A stretch of 23,630 nucleotides of DNA from Clostridiales bacterium (GTDB lineage: Bacteria; Bacillota; Clostridia; Christensenellales; Aristaeellaceae), in NCBI GenBank assembly GCA_004552515.1, contig SFOF01000014.1, positions 1 to 23,630 on the forward strand, written 5' to 3'. Of the stretch, positions 15,859 to 23,244 are shown one piece after another; position 1 is the stretch's first letter; each line of letters begins with the position of its first letter. The position numbers and the translations under genes are program-made. The notes under the pieces were generated by a model that made no database searches, was not told where the DNA came from, and worked only from the letters and a program-made list of their open reading frames with translations.

Positions 15859-18039
15859 ATGAATGCCATCCAAAGAGCCTCCGAAGAATTCGACGCGTAT
15901 TATTCGACCTATGATCCCTGTACAGACAAGCTGCTGACTGAATTCGAGCGCATTTACGCCGGGCGCGGCGACATGTCCTCCTATGAGCTGAAGGCGCGCA
16001 ACATCGCTTATCTGTGCGATCACGCGCCGGTTCACGTCTTTGAACATTCGCCGTTCTTCTTTGAAATTTCGTCGGGACGCGCGCGGCACACATGGGGCGG
16101 CCTGCAATCGCATGTCGGCAGCTTTCTGCACGAGAAAACCGCCGATCTGTGGCTCAATCCCTATGCGCGGGAAACGGAAACGGATCGCGAGGAGGGCCGC
16201 CTGCACGCATGGAACAATCCGGTGAGCTTTGATCACTATTCTCTGGGCTATGATAATATACTTTCAGTCGGCTTCGAGGGGCTGGCCGCCCGGGCGGAGG
16301 CCGCGCTTGAAAGGGCGGAGGACGCGGAAAGCCGCGCCTTTCTGCGCGGATCGATTGCGTCCATGCGCGCGCTCATGCGTCTGGCAGCGCGGTTTGCGGA
16401 CGAGGCGCGCCGTCTGGCGGCCGAAGCGGATGCGGACGAAACGCGCGCTCACTATCTGCGCGTCGCTGAAGCCGCCGGGCGCGTGCCCGCAAAGAGCCCC
16501 CGTACATTTTATGAGGCGCTCGCGTCGATTGTGTTCTGCCGCGAGGCGATCGGCTCGCTCGAGGGCATCGGCGTGAGCATATTCGGCCATCTCGACCGGT
16601 TGCTGGAGCCGTATTACACCGCGGATATCGCCGCCGGAAGCATGACGCACGAGGACGCGAAGGCGCTGCTTCATATGCTGCTGACATACACCGACACGCG
16701 CTTTGAGGTGAGGCGCGGCTTTTTCGAAACGTCCACCACCATCGAAATCGGCGGCTGCCATCTGGACGGAACGCCCTGCTATAACGGCGTGACGCGCGCG
16801 CTGCTCGAAGCAGTGCTCGAGGGACGATACGTCAACACAAAGATCAACTGCCGCGTGTCGCGGGCGCATCCGAAGGCGTATTTCGAGCAGATCGCCGCGG
16901 TGCAGGCGGCGCGCATTCCCGTGCTGGTCATGCAGAACGACGATGCGATCATCGCCGCGCGCGTGAAATGCGGCCAGTCGATTGAGGATGCGCGCACCTA
17001 TGTGGGCGGCGGCTGCCATGAGATTACGCTTCAGAACACCGAGGTCTGCACGCGCGCCGACACATGGATCAACCTTCCGCGGCTGCTGCTGGACGCCATG
17101 GAGACGAGCGGCGCGGAGACGTTCGAGGCCTTCTACATCGACGCGCTCGAGACGATCAAACGCTTTATACTGCGCATTATGGCGCTCAAGAACAAATACG
17201 AGCGGCTGTGGTGCAAATACGACCCGCTGCCGCTGCTGTCTGCGACAATGACCGGCTGCCTTGAATCGGTCCGGGACGCGACGGCGGGCGGCACAAAGTA
17301 CGCCTCGACCGCAATTTCGCTGCTGGCTCCGGCGACGCTGATCGATTCGCTCAATACAATCAAAACGCTGGTGTACGAGCGGCGCGATATGACGCTCAAG
17401 GCGCTCATGGCGCTGTGCCGATCCGACTTTGAGGGACACGAGGCCGAGCGGCGCTTCATCGCCCAGCGCATTCCCAAATACGGCGCGGGAAACGATGACG
17501 TCGACGCGTTCGGCGCGCGCGTGCTGAAGGACGTCGCGGCGCTCTATCGAGATGAGCGCGGCATGCTCTACAAGAACGGCCGAGGCGGCGACTATCTGCC
17601 CGCGTTCTACGCGCATGATATATTCAGGCCGCTGGGACATAAGACCATCGCCACGCCGGACGGCCGGCGCGCCTTTACGCCGCTGTCGCGCGGCTGCTCG
17701 CCCAGCGAATTCATCGAGAGCACGCCCACCGACATCCTTCGCGCCGTGAAGGCGATCGACTTTACCGATTATGCCGATTCCTTCTGCGCCGAGATCACGC
17801 TGCCGCAGCTGCCCGCCGACCGCGCCCAGCCGCTCATTGCGGCGTTGATTGCGTCGTTTATCGCCGCGGGCGGCTCGTCGCTTCAGTTCAATCTGATCGA
17901 CCGCGACCTGCTCGTCGAAGCGCGGAAAGCGCCGGATGAGCATCGCGACGTATGCGTGCGCGTGTGCGGCTACAGCGCCGTGTTCGTGACGCTGTGCGAT
18001 GAAATTCAGGATGAAATCGTCTCGCGCGCGGTTCGATGA
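15859..18039 (+). CDS. Glycyl radical enzyme (pyruvate formate-lyase-like family), substrate unknown
   Basis: A 726-residue anaerobic radical enzyme. AAAGGA is 9 nt before the ATG at 15859; a longer frame from a TTG at 15757 has no ribosome site. The C-terminal glycyl-radical motif is 'RVCGYSAVF' with Gly704, 22 residues from the end. The thiyl cysteine is Cys386 in 'VGGGCHEITL'. Dehydratase-type relatives usually have G-C-V-E here, so the Cys and Glu are kept but the residue between is His. Other family stretches are 'FDHYSLGYDNILSVGFEGL' and 'PLSRGCSPSEFIESTPTDIL'. Such enzymes need a radical-SAM activase, and none is present in this window. Neighbours are glycosidases, so a sugar- or polyol-derived substrate is conceivable, but this is inference. 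Confidence 0.85.
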   Translation: MNAIQRASEEFDAYYSTYDPCTDKLLTEFERIYAGRGDMSSYELKARNIAYLCDHAPVHVFEHSPFFFEISSGRARHTWGGLQSHVGSFLHEKTADLWLNPYARETETDREEGRLHAWNNPVSFDHYSLGYDNILSVGFEGLAARAEAALERAEDAESRAFLRGSIASMRALMRLAARFADEARRLAAEADADETRAHYLRVAEAAGRVPAKSPRTFYEALASIVFCREAIGSLEGIGVSIFGHLDRLLEPYYTADIAAGSMTHEDAKALLHMLLTYTDTRFEVRRGFFETSTTIEIGGCHLDGTPCYNGVTRALLEAVLEGRYVNTKINCRVSRAHPKAYFEQIAAVQAARIPVLVMQNDDAIIAARVKCGQSIEDARTYVGGGCHEITLQNTEVCTRADTWINLPRLLLDAMETSGAETFEAFYIDALETIKRFILRIMALKNKYERLWCKYDPLPLLSATMTGCLESVRDATAGGTKYASTAISLLAPATLIDSLNTIKTLVYERRDMTLKALMALCRSDFEGHEAERRFIAQRIPKYGAGNDDVDAFGARVLKDVAALYRDERGMLYKNGRGGDYLPAFYAHDIFRPLGHKTIATPDGRRAFTPLSRGCSPSEFIESTPTDILRAVKAIDFTDYADSFCAEITLPQLPADRAQPLIAALIASFIAAGGSSLQFNLIDRDLLVEARKAPDEHRDVCVRVCGYSAVFVTLCDEIQDEIVSRAVR

Positions 18040-18090
18040 CGCGCGTTGACCGGCGCGGCCGCGTGCCAAAAGATCTGTGAATAAGTGAAA

Positions 18091-18135
18091 AAAGCGCCGC
18101 GTTTTCCGTCTTTGCAGCGGGAAGCGCGGCGCTTG
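18091..18135. terminator. Bidirectional terminator after the glycyl radical enzyme
   Basis: AAGCGCCGCG (18092-18101) pairs with CGCGGCGCTT (18125-18134), 10 bp. On the minus strand TTTTTT follows; on the plus strand the tail is GCTTTG. Just before it, TGTGAATAA (18076-18084) is a one-mismatch DnaA box. Confidence 0.7.
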
Positions 18136-18587
18136 CTTTGCAGGGTCAGCCGCTGCGGTTTGGTTCTTCACGGAATCTTGGAGGGAGTGCAGGCCCACAG
18201 CGGCAGCGGGTTGCATGGCTTGTCAAAAAGGTCTTAACAAGCTGGTGAACGGGGATGCAAGCTTCCTGCCGAATGCCGCTCTCTCCAGCTTTGCTCTGAA
18301 AAGGGGCTTTTTCGCCGCAAAATGGCGTCCAGCCCGCATCATACACGCTGCTGGGTACGGTTGAAAATTTGAGAGGGTTCGACCATTGCGAGCTCTCCGA
18401 AGTTTTTTGACAGTCTGACACGGCTTCGCCATGAAGGAGAGGGCAAAGAAGGAAAACGCGTGTTTAGCGGCGCAATCCTTGCTTTCTCCCGGCTTTCCGA
18501 GAAGAGCCTGCGATTTTCAGGGGCAGCTCTGAATCCCCAGGGCGAATGTTCACCGGCTTGATGGAACGCAAATCAGGGTTTTCGACT
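18136..18587. other. Gene-poor spacer of about 450 bp
   Basis: No credible gene is seen. Two short minus-strand frames (18421-18146 and 18432-18223) overlap each other, lack ribosome sites and are rich in Arg, Pro and Ser. The composition recalls the spacer at 11990-12600, but no clear alignment can be made by eye. Confidence 0.4.
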
Positions 18588-20450
18588 TCAGACCGGCAAA
18601 ATTTCGAAGAGCAGCGTCTCGCCCTTCTCCATCATGAAGTCGGTAAAGTGGTCGTATCGCTCGTATTCGCGGCCGGTCAGCGCGTCGCGCAGGCGGCCCA
18701 TATGCGGCAGATAAATGCGCTTCTGGCCGGAGGATGCTGCGTGGATGCACACATAGCGCGCATCGGCATAGACGATGTCGTCCGTATAGGCGTAGATGTG
18801 CGCGCCCGCGACGTTCGCCGCCTCGCGCAGCAGCGCCGTGTCCGGCTCGCGGCCGATTCCGGAATAGATCGCCGCGCCGTTTTCAAGGCGCACGCGCACT
18901 TCATCGGTTTCGCCCCAGCCGGCCAGGATCAGAGAACGGTTTTCGCCCGTCCAGCGCGCTTTGGCGGCGTTCCATGACTTTTCGGAAAGGAAGCAGCCCA
19001 CGCGGTAATCGTCCGGATTGACCAGCGGTATGTCCTCGCTCACGAAGACGTGCCACGGCAGGCCCATACGGCTCATTTTGAGCAGGAATTCGGTCAGGAA
19101 CGGGCCGGAATCGCCGTCGGCAAACACGGCGAACTGCGCCGTCTGGCGGCTCTGCCCGGAGAGCGCCGCGCGGTCGTAAATGGCCTTGGCCTTGACGATA
19201 AAGTCCATGAATGCCTGATCGCGGTACCAGCCGCCCCACATATCGAACCACCACATCGCCAGGCCGCCGGTCAGCACGCGCCCGAAGGCCTGCGTCATCT
19301 TGGCAAGCGAGCCTTCGATGGTCTTGGGGCCTTCCCAGACGCGATTATGCAGCTTGAGCTTTGCGTTCGGATTGACGAAGGGCGTGCAGTCGTATATCTG
19401 CTGAGAGCGGCAGGTGCGGATGTCGGCCTCCATGAACCAGATCTTGCCGTGCAGCAGCGTCGAATCCACCGCGCCGGGCAGCGAGAGATCGCCGCCCAGA
19501 GGCCGCGCGTCGTTATAGCAGAAGGGACTGGCGAGGAAATCGACCGCCGGCGAGGCGAGCACAACGTCCGCGGCGTGATGTCCCACGTCGATGGCGCTGG
19601 CCGTGTAGCCGTAAAACGCGCCGACGATCTGCCGTCCGCCGCACACGCGCTTGCAGGCCTCGCACAGCCGCACAATGGCCATGGCGGTTTCCACATGATA
19701 GAAGCGATAGAAATCGCGCGCGCGGGGCGTATCCGTCTGATAGCGACGCTCGGCGGGCGTGGCGGGCTGGACGTCCTCAAAGGCGGCGTACTGCGCACCC
19801 CATGCGGCGTTCAGGCGCTGAATATCGCCCTCATAGCGCTCGGAAAGCCAGCGGCGATAGGAGCGCTTCGACGGCTCGGAATAGTCTATGTACTGGCTGT
19901 CATGGGCGGCGGGGCGCAGAAACTCCTGCGTGCTGCCCGCGGCCAGATGCCAGCCCGCGACGTATCTGTCCCAGCCCGATTCGGCCAGCCAGTCCTGAAA
20001 GCGCGCCATGACGCGCTCCGCATCGGCAAACCACTTTTCCGATGAAAACGACTGGTGCATGCTCGTGCCCGAGAAATCGCGGCACAGCTCCTCGGGGTAT
20101 TCCTCCTCCCACCACGGCGGAACCTCGAGCATGATGCGCGGGATGATGTAGACCTCGCCCGGCGCGCGCCCCTGGACGGCGATGCGGAAGTCCTCGTCCA
20201 CAGAGGAAAAGTCAAACTGATCGTCGCCCTTCCAGAAGCCGGGGCGCATCGGGCGCAGGCCGCTGTGCGGATTGATGCCCCGGTCGCTGGCGTATATGCT
20301 CACAAAGAGCAGCTGAAAGCCGGCGGCTGTAAAGCGGGCATAGTCGGCGACGGCGGGCTGATAGCTCATGTAGGCGATGGGCGCGATGCGCTTGCCCTCG
20401 ATCTCTATGACGAAGCGGTCGCCCGAGCGAACGATTTTGCTTTCGATCAT
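18588..20450 (-). CDS. GH42-like glycoside hydrolase (clan GH-A type barrel)
   Basis: A 620-residue cytoplasmic protein without signal peptide. The frame is open from 20528, but AAGGAG (20465-20460) is 9 nt before the ATG at 20450, and the longer start would overlap the -35. The N-terminal part reads as a TIM barrel: 'RIAPIAYMSYQPAVADYARFTAAGFQLLFV', 'IIPRIMLEVPPWW', and 'SEPSKRSYRRWLSERYEGDIQRLNAAWG', a helix pair typical of GH42 beta-galactosidases. Candidate catalytic residues are Glu176 in 'GSTQEF' (acid/base) and Glu341 in 'WFMEADIRT' (nucleophile). The C-terminal part fits a GH42-type trimerisation and beta domain. Assignment to GH42 itself is uncertain; the substrate is probably a beta-linked galactoside or similar. 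Confidence 0.7.
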   Translation of the reverse strand: MIESKIVRSGDRFVIEIEGKRIAPIAYMSYQPAVADYARFTAAGFQLLFVSIYASDRGINPHSGLRPMRPGFWKGDDQFDFSSVDEDFRIAVQGRAPGEVYIIPRIMLEVPPWWEEEYPEELCRDFSGTSMHQSFSSEKWFADAERVMARFQDWLAESGWDRYVAGWHLAAGSTQEFLRPAAHDSQYIDYSEPSKRSYRRWLSERYEGDIQRLNAAWGAQYAAFEDVQPATPAERRYQTDTPRARDFYRFYHVETAMAIVRLCEACKRVCGGRQIVGAFYGYTASAIDVGHHAADVVLASPAVDFLASPFCYNDARPLGGDLSLPGAVDSTLLHGKIWFMEADIRTCRSQQIYDCTPFVNPNAKLKLHNRVWEGPKTIEGSLAKMTQAFGRVLTGGLAMWWFDMWGGWYRDQAFMDFIVKAKAIYDRAALSGQSRQTAQFAVFADGDSGPFLTEFLLKMSRMGLPWHVFVSEDIPLVNPDDYRVGCFLSEKSWNAAKARWTGENRSLILAGWGETDEVRVRLENGAAIYSGIGREPDTALLREAANVAGAHIYAYTDDIVYADARYVCIHAASSGQKRIYLPHMGRLRDALTGREYERYDHFTDFMMEKGETLLFEILPV

Positions 20451-20469
20451 GCGGCGAGTCTCCTTTATG

Positions 20470-20486
20470 CGGCAGAGCGTCTGCCG
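20470..20486. promoter_or_regulatory. Operator-like inverted repeat in the leader of the GH42-like gene
   Basis: CGGCAGA-GCG-TCTGCCG is a perfect 7+3+7 inverted repeat between the promoter and the ribosome site. Its centre (CAGA-GCG-TCTG) resembles the CAGA-GCGC-TCTG palindrome at 15829-15840, though one base shorter. Confidence 0.45.
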
Positions 20487-20499
20487 TTGATATGCCTTG

Positions 20500-20528
20500 A
20501 TTATAAACAAAGCGCGGTTATTTTGCAA
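20500..20528 (-). promoter_or_regulatory. Promoter of the GH42-like gene
   Basis: On the minus strand TTGCAA (20528-20523) and TATAAT (20505-20500) are 17 nt apart, 50 nt before the ATG at 20450. Confidence 0.8.
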
Positions 20529-20549
20529 TGAGAAACTGCCGCGCGGACG

Positions 20550-20582
20550 AAAAAAAGACCGGCAGGAGCAGGCCCGCCGGTC
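20550..20582 (-). terminator. Terminator after the remnant gene at 20609-21361
   Basis: GACCGGC (20557-20563) pairs with GCCGGTC (20576-20582). Seven Ts follow on the minus strand. It lies 27 nt after the ancestral TAA at 20611-20609 and so fits the reading frame as it was before the amber stop. Confidence 0.75.
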
Positions 20583-20608
20583 AGAGAATATCCGTGAAAA
20601 ATCAGCCG

Positions 20609-21066
20609 TTACGCCGTGGGGAGCAGCCGGATCAGCATTGCGGGAATGGCAACATCCGTGAAATCAAGGACAAAGGACGCGCTTTCGCCGTCCGTTTCGA
20701 CGGTCAGCGCGGTTTCCGTGCCGTCGGCGCTCACCAGAGAGAGCGTATGTCCCTAGAGCGGCGCGGCGGACAGGGTGAGCCTGATCTGTCCTTCGGGCTG
20801 AACGAGCCGTCCGTCGTATTCAAAGCCGACGCTCATCACGACATGGCCGTTCCCCAGCGCGCCCATGCGCAGCACAAGCTCTCCGGCGGGCAGCGTATCC
20901 TCCGCCGCCGCGGCCTCGGCGGCGTCCTCAATCAGCGCAAAGCGCGCGCCGTCGGCATATTCTCCGCATATCGGGCAGAGCGTGAGCGAGAAGGGCGCGT
21001 CCTCGCCTTCGGTTATCAGCGCGAATTCCAGCGGCGCGCAGAGCACCGTGCCGGTATAGCCGCAGC
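20609..21066 (-). pseudogene. C-terminal remnant of an unidentified beta-rich protein, interrupted by an amber stop
   Basis: The frame continues without a break from the ferredoxin remnant upstream, but the protein changes character at about 21066. It reads 'CGYTGTVLCAPLEFALITEG', 'LTLCPICGEYADGARFALIEDA', 'LVLRMGALGNGHVVMSVGFEY' and 'GQIRLTLSAAPL', then a TAG (20755-20753). Beyond it the same frame keeps protein-like sequence for 47 residues ('GHTLSLVSADGTETALTV...DFTDVAIPAMLIRLLPTA') to a TAA at 20611-20609, followed by a terminator. The CxxC pairs and beta-strand pattern resemble the C-terminal module of some clostridial secreted proteins, from memory only. TAG is a normal stop elsewhere in this window, so this is probably a nonsense mutation in an already truncated gene. 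Confidence 0.6.
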
Positions 21067-21361
21067 CCTCGCGCTGTTTGCAGATGTCGACCCACTTGGG
21101 GATCTTGCTCAGCGTTTCATTGAGCTCAGCCATAACGCCGGGGATATCGATCTTCTGCGGACACATCTGCACGCAGGCTCCGCAGCCGATGCAGGCAGAG
21201 GGCTGCTTGTCCGCAGGCAGACCTTCCAAACGCATGGCGATGTTGATGAGCGGCGAGAAGCGCAGCTCGCTGCAGGTGCCCATCATCAGCGGAATGTCAA
21301 GACCCATCGGGCAATGATCGGTGCAGTAGCGACAAGCCGTGCAGGGAACGGAGTTCTTCAT
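21067..21361 (-). pseudogene. C-terminal ferredoxin domain of an aldo/keto reductase (5'-truncated)
   Basis: Two four-cysteine motifs, 'CTACRYCTDHCPMG' and 'CIGCGACVQMCPQ', would bind two [4Fe-4S] clusters. The surrounding sequence ('NSVPC', 'LPADKQPSACIGCGAC', 'WVDICKQRE') matches the tail of clostridial aldo/keto reductases with a ferredoxin extension. The whole catalytic barrel, normally about 280 residues upstream, is missing. The first ATG (21361) has no ribosome site, and TATAAT lies too close before it for a normal leader. At the far end the reading frame runs into an unrelated protein tail (20609-21066). This looks like a remnant left by deletions on both sides. Confidence 0.65.
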
Positions 21362-21410
21362 GCTGTCGGCTATTATAGCAACTTGATCAGAAAATAATCT
21401 TATAATAAAA

Positions 21411-21438
21411 TGCCGTGCCTCAACTAGCACGGCGATTT
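21411..21438. terminator. Hairpin between two gene remnants
   Basis: GCCGTGC (21412-21418) pairs with GCACGGC (21427-21433). ATTTTATTATAAG follows on the minus strand and GATTTTATAG on the plus strand. It can act as a weak bidirectional terminator. Confidence 0.5.
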
Positions 21439-21444
21439 TATAGT

Positions 21445-21564
21445 TCACTTTTCGATAAACATCTCCTCACATCCGCAGCTGATGCGCTCCATGGTTTCCT
21501 CTACGCGGAAGATCTCCGCGCCATTTTCCAGCAGCAGCTTTCCGGCCGTCATGGCCACACCCAT
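21445..21564 (-). pseudogene. N-terminal fragment of a ThrE/DUF1212 threonine-serine exporter
   Basis: Only about 39 residues are recognisable: 'MGVAMTAGKLLLENGAEIFRVEETMERI', the conserved opening of the ThrE/YjjP (DUF1212) family. The sequence then ends after a few unrelated residues at a TGA (21447-21445). The remaining 200 or more residues of the transporter are absent, and the hairpin and the aldo/keto reductase remnant follow. Upstream sequence in the same frame does not look protein-like, and no good ribosome site is seen. Confidence 0.55.
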
Positions 21565-21738
21565 GACGGCGCCCTCGTCCGCACAGGGTGCCGGGGAAAC
21601 GGAGGGCGGCAGACCGCCTTGCGGCCAGACGCCGCTTTTCACTCTTCTTCACAGGTCAGGCTCCTTTGGTTATCTGCGCTGCGCGCGTGCGGTCTGATCC
21701 TCCGGCCGGGGCGCGCAAGAACACCGGTATTTTACCAT

Positions 21739-21755
21739 CTTTGACGCGGTGCGTC
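21739..21755. repeat. Inverted repeat TTGACGC-GGT-GCGTCAA
   Basis: A perfect 7+3+7 inverted repeat in the gap between the ThrE remnant and the Fur-family promoter. It could be a small operator or hairpin. Nothing else is recognisable between 21580 and 21810. Confidence 0.4.
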
Positions 21756-21810
21756 AATTCATCACGCTGTCTGCCGTCAGGTCTTTTTTACGATTTGCTC
21801 CGAACAGATC

Positions 21811-21839
21811 TTGACATACTGTCTTATTTGCTTTATAAT
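21811..21839 (+). promoter_or_regulatory. Consensus promoter of the Fur/PerR-family gene
   Basis: TTGACA (21811-21816) and TATAAT (21834-21839) are exactly 17 nt apart, a perfect sigma-A consensus. TTATAAT (21833-21839) is also one exact half of a PerR box, followed by a poorer second half. ATTCT-AGTTA-AGAAT (21838-21852) is a further inverted repeat over the start site. A strong promoter with an overlapping operator suggests self-repression. Confidence 0.8.
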
Positions 21840-21875
21840 TCTAGTTAAGAATAATTTCTATTAAGGCGAGCGCAG

Positions 21876-22277
21876 ATGAAGCACAGGAACACGATACAGC
21901 GATCAATGGTGTACGAGGCGGTAAATCGCCTGAAGTCCCATGCCACTGCATCCGAAATCTATGATGTGATTGCTTCAGAGCATCCAAGCGTCAGCCAGGG
22001 AACGGTGTATCGCAATCTGAACCAGCTGGCGGAGGAGGGCGTAATCCGCAAGATTCTTATGCCGGGCGGCGCGGACCGCTACGATCATCGCTGCCACGAG
22101 CATTACCATGCCCGATGCCTGTGCTGCGGCCGCCTGTTTGATATCGAAATGGATTACATCGCCGATCTGGAAAAGGCGATCAAGGATGCGCATGGCTTTT
22201 CCATCAGCGGCCATGATATCCTGTTCAATGGCATCTGCCCGGGCTGCCAGCACAGGCCGCAGGCGGATCATGAGTGA
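21876..22277 (+). CDS. Fur/PerR-family metal-dependent transcriptional regulator
   Basis: A 133-residue repressor of the Fur family, probably PerR-like (peroxide or iron sensing). The winged helix covers residues 1-80 with 'TASEIYDVIASEHPSVSQGTVYRNLNQLAEEGVI'. Metal-binding candidates are His36, Asp67 and the 'HEHYH' cluster (74-78). The structural zinc site is two CxxC pairs, C81-C84 ('CLCCGRLFD') and C121-C124 ('CPGC'). AAGG at 21863-21866 is 9 nt from the ATG. The QueD-like gene follows after 58 nt and may share the transcript. In anaerobes, PerR-type proteins commonly control oxygen defence. Fur, Zur and PerR cannot be fully separated by eye. Confidence 0.85.
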   Translation: MKHRNTIQRSMVYEAVNRLKSHATASEIYDVIASEHPSVSQGTVYRNLNQLAEEGVIRKILMPGGADRYDHRCHEHYHARCLCCGRLFDIEMDYIADLEKAIKDAHGFSISGHDILFNGICPGCQHRPQADHE

Positions 22278-22335
22278 GATGCGTATACGGGCGCAGGCGT
22301 CTCCCGTAAATCATAGAAAGAAAGAGGTAAGCACA

Positions 22336-22899
22336 ATGAGAAGCATCACCAAGATTGAATTGCAGTACGCGCACAGGTTTCTGAACTTCAAGGGCGAGGC
22401 CCAGTATCTGCATGGGCACACCGGTGTTCTGACCATCGAGGTCGAGGATACCATCGAGCCCGGCGTCAACATGGTTTTCCCGTGCAATGAGATTCAGAAG
22501 ACCGCCTGGGACGTGCTCAAGAACTTTGACCATGCGTTGATCCTGCGCGAGGATGATCCGCTGCTGCCGGCGATCCTGGACGTATATGAGAAGCAGGGCA
22601 TCCGCAGCGGTGCGCCGACCAACAAGATGAAGGGCGAGGCGTTCAAGACGGAGCTCGCCACCGCGTATCCGGAATGCCGCCTCGTCGTGACCAAGGAGAC
22701 CATGACCGTCGAAGGCATGATCAAGATCGTGTACGAGCTCCTCAAGGACAAGCTCAACATCGTCAAGCTCACCTTCACCAGCGGCGTGAACGCGGCCTCT
22801 GAGGAGTACCCGTCCACGAAGTCGATCGACCGCTGCCCGCTGTGCGGCATTGCGCTCAATGAGAACGGCGTCTGCCCGAAGTGCGGATACAGAAAGTAA
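22336..22899 (+). CDS. 6-pyruvoyl-tetrahydropterin synthase / QueD-family protein with C-terminal zinc ribbon
   Basis: A 187-residue protein of the tunnel-fold PTPS/QueD family. QueD makes 6-carboxy-tetrahydropterin for queuosine and other 7-deazaguanines. Zinc ligands are His13 ('YAHRF'), His26 and His28 ('LHGHTG'). A 'FDH' pair and a 'TVEGM' Glu fit the other conserved sites. The catalytic cysteine four residues before HGH in E. coli QueD (C27) is Ala22 here ('GEAQYLHGH'), and no Cys stands nearby. The C-terminus adds a rubredoxin-like zinc ribbon, 'CPLCG...CPKCG'. AGAGG lies 8 nt before the ATG at 22336; a longer frame from 22108 overlaps the Fur-family gene and is discarded. No queC, queE or folE is nearby. 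The activity may differ from QueD. Confidence 0.8.
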   Translation: MRSITKIELQYAHRFLNFKGEAQYLHGHTGVLTIEVEDTIEPGVNMVFPCNEIQKTAWDVLKNFDHALILREDDPLLPAILDVYEKQGIRSGAPTNKMKGEAFKTELATAYPECRLVVTKETMTVEGMIKIVYELLKDKLNIVKLTFTSGVNAASEEYPSTKSIDRCPLCGIALNENGVCPKCGYRK

Positions 22900-23028
22900 T
22901 GCGGGATGCGGAAGTGAACGTGGCGTATCGCTGGTTTCTGGGGTATACGATGTCGCAGAATCTTCCGCACTTTGCGACGATCAGCTATGCGTTCTGCGCA
23001 CATCAAGGCGAACGCGAACCTGAAGAAG
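22899..23028 (+). pseudogene. Internally deleted transposase remnant (IS1182-like)
   Basis: 'AEVNVAYRWFLGYTMSQNLPHFATISYAF' matches the N-terminal part of IS1182-type (DDE) transposases. The frame then shifts and 'HIKANANLKK' (22999-23028), the motif just after the first catalytic Asp of such transposases, follows almost at once. About 60 or more residues between them are missing. No terminal inverted repeats or target duplication are visible. The remnant begins directly at the QueD-like stop and ends at an AraC fragment. Confidence 0.6.
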
Positions 23029-23223
23029 CGCATGGGCTGTTCGCCGGTGGATGCGCTGATCCAGCACCGTTTGCAAAAGGCGCATGGCATGCTGCATGAT
23101 ACGACCCGCACCCTGCAGGAAATCAGCCATGCCTGCGGCTTCAACTCGGTGAATTACTTCAGCCGTCAATTCCGCAAGCATTACGGATATGCGCCCAGCC
23201 GAGCCAACGAACGGCTCAAATAA
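23029..23223 (+). pseudogene. C-terminal HTH fragment of an AraC-family regulator
   Basis: About 64 residues carry the second half of an AraC DNA-binding domain: 'SPVDALIQHRLQKAHGMLHDT', 'LQEISHACGFNSVNYFSRQFRKHYGYAPSRA'. The first helix-turn-helix and the sensor domain are missing. The frame is continuous with the transposase motif 'HIKANAN' just before it, so a deletion has joined the two. An MFS transporter follows 21 nt later, and the intact regulator may once have controlled it. Confidence 0.65.
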
Positions 23224-23244
23224 GCTGCCCCGAAAGGAATATCC

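Noticed and set aside
16264..18216. Minus-strand open frame of 650 codons
   Set aside because: Antisense shadow of the glycyl radical enzyme, whose motifs are unambiguous on the plus strand.
20753..20755. Amber codon read as pyrrolysine or by programmed readthrough
   Set aside because: TAG ends several intact genes here (first gene, epimerase, mnmE), no Pyl machinery is seen, and the gene is already truncated, so a nonsense mutation is simpler.
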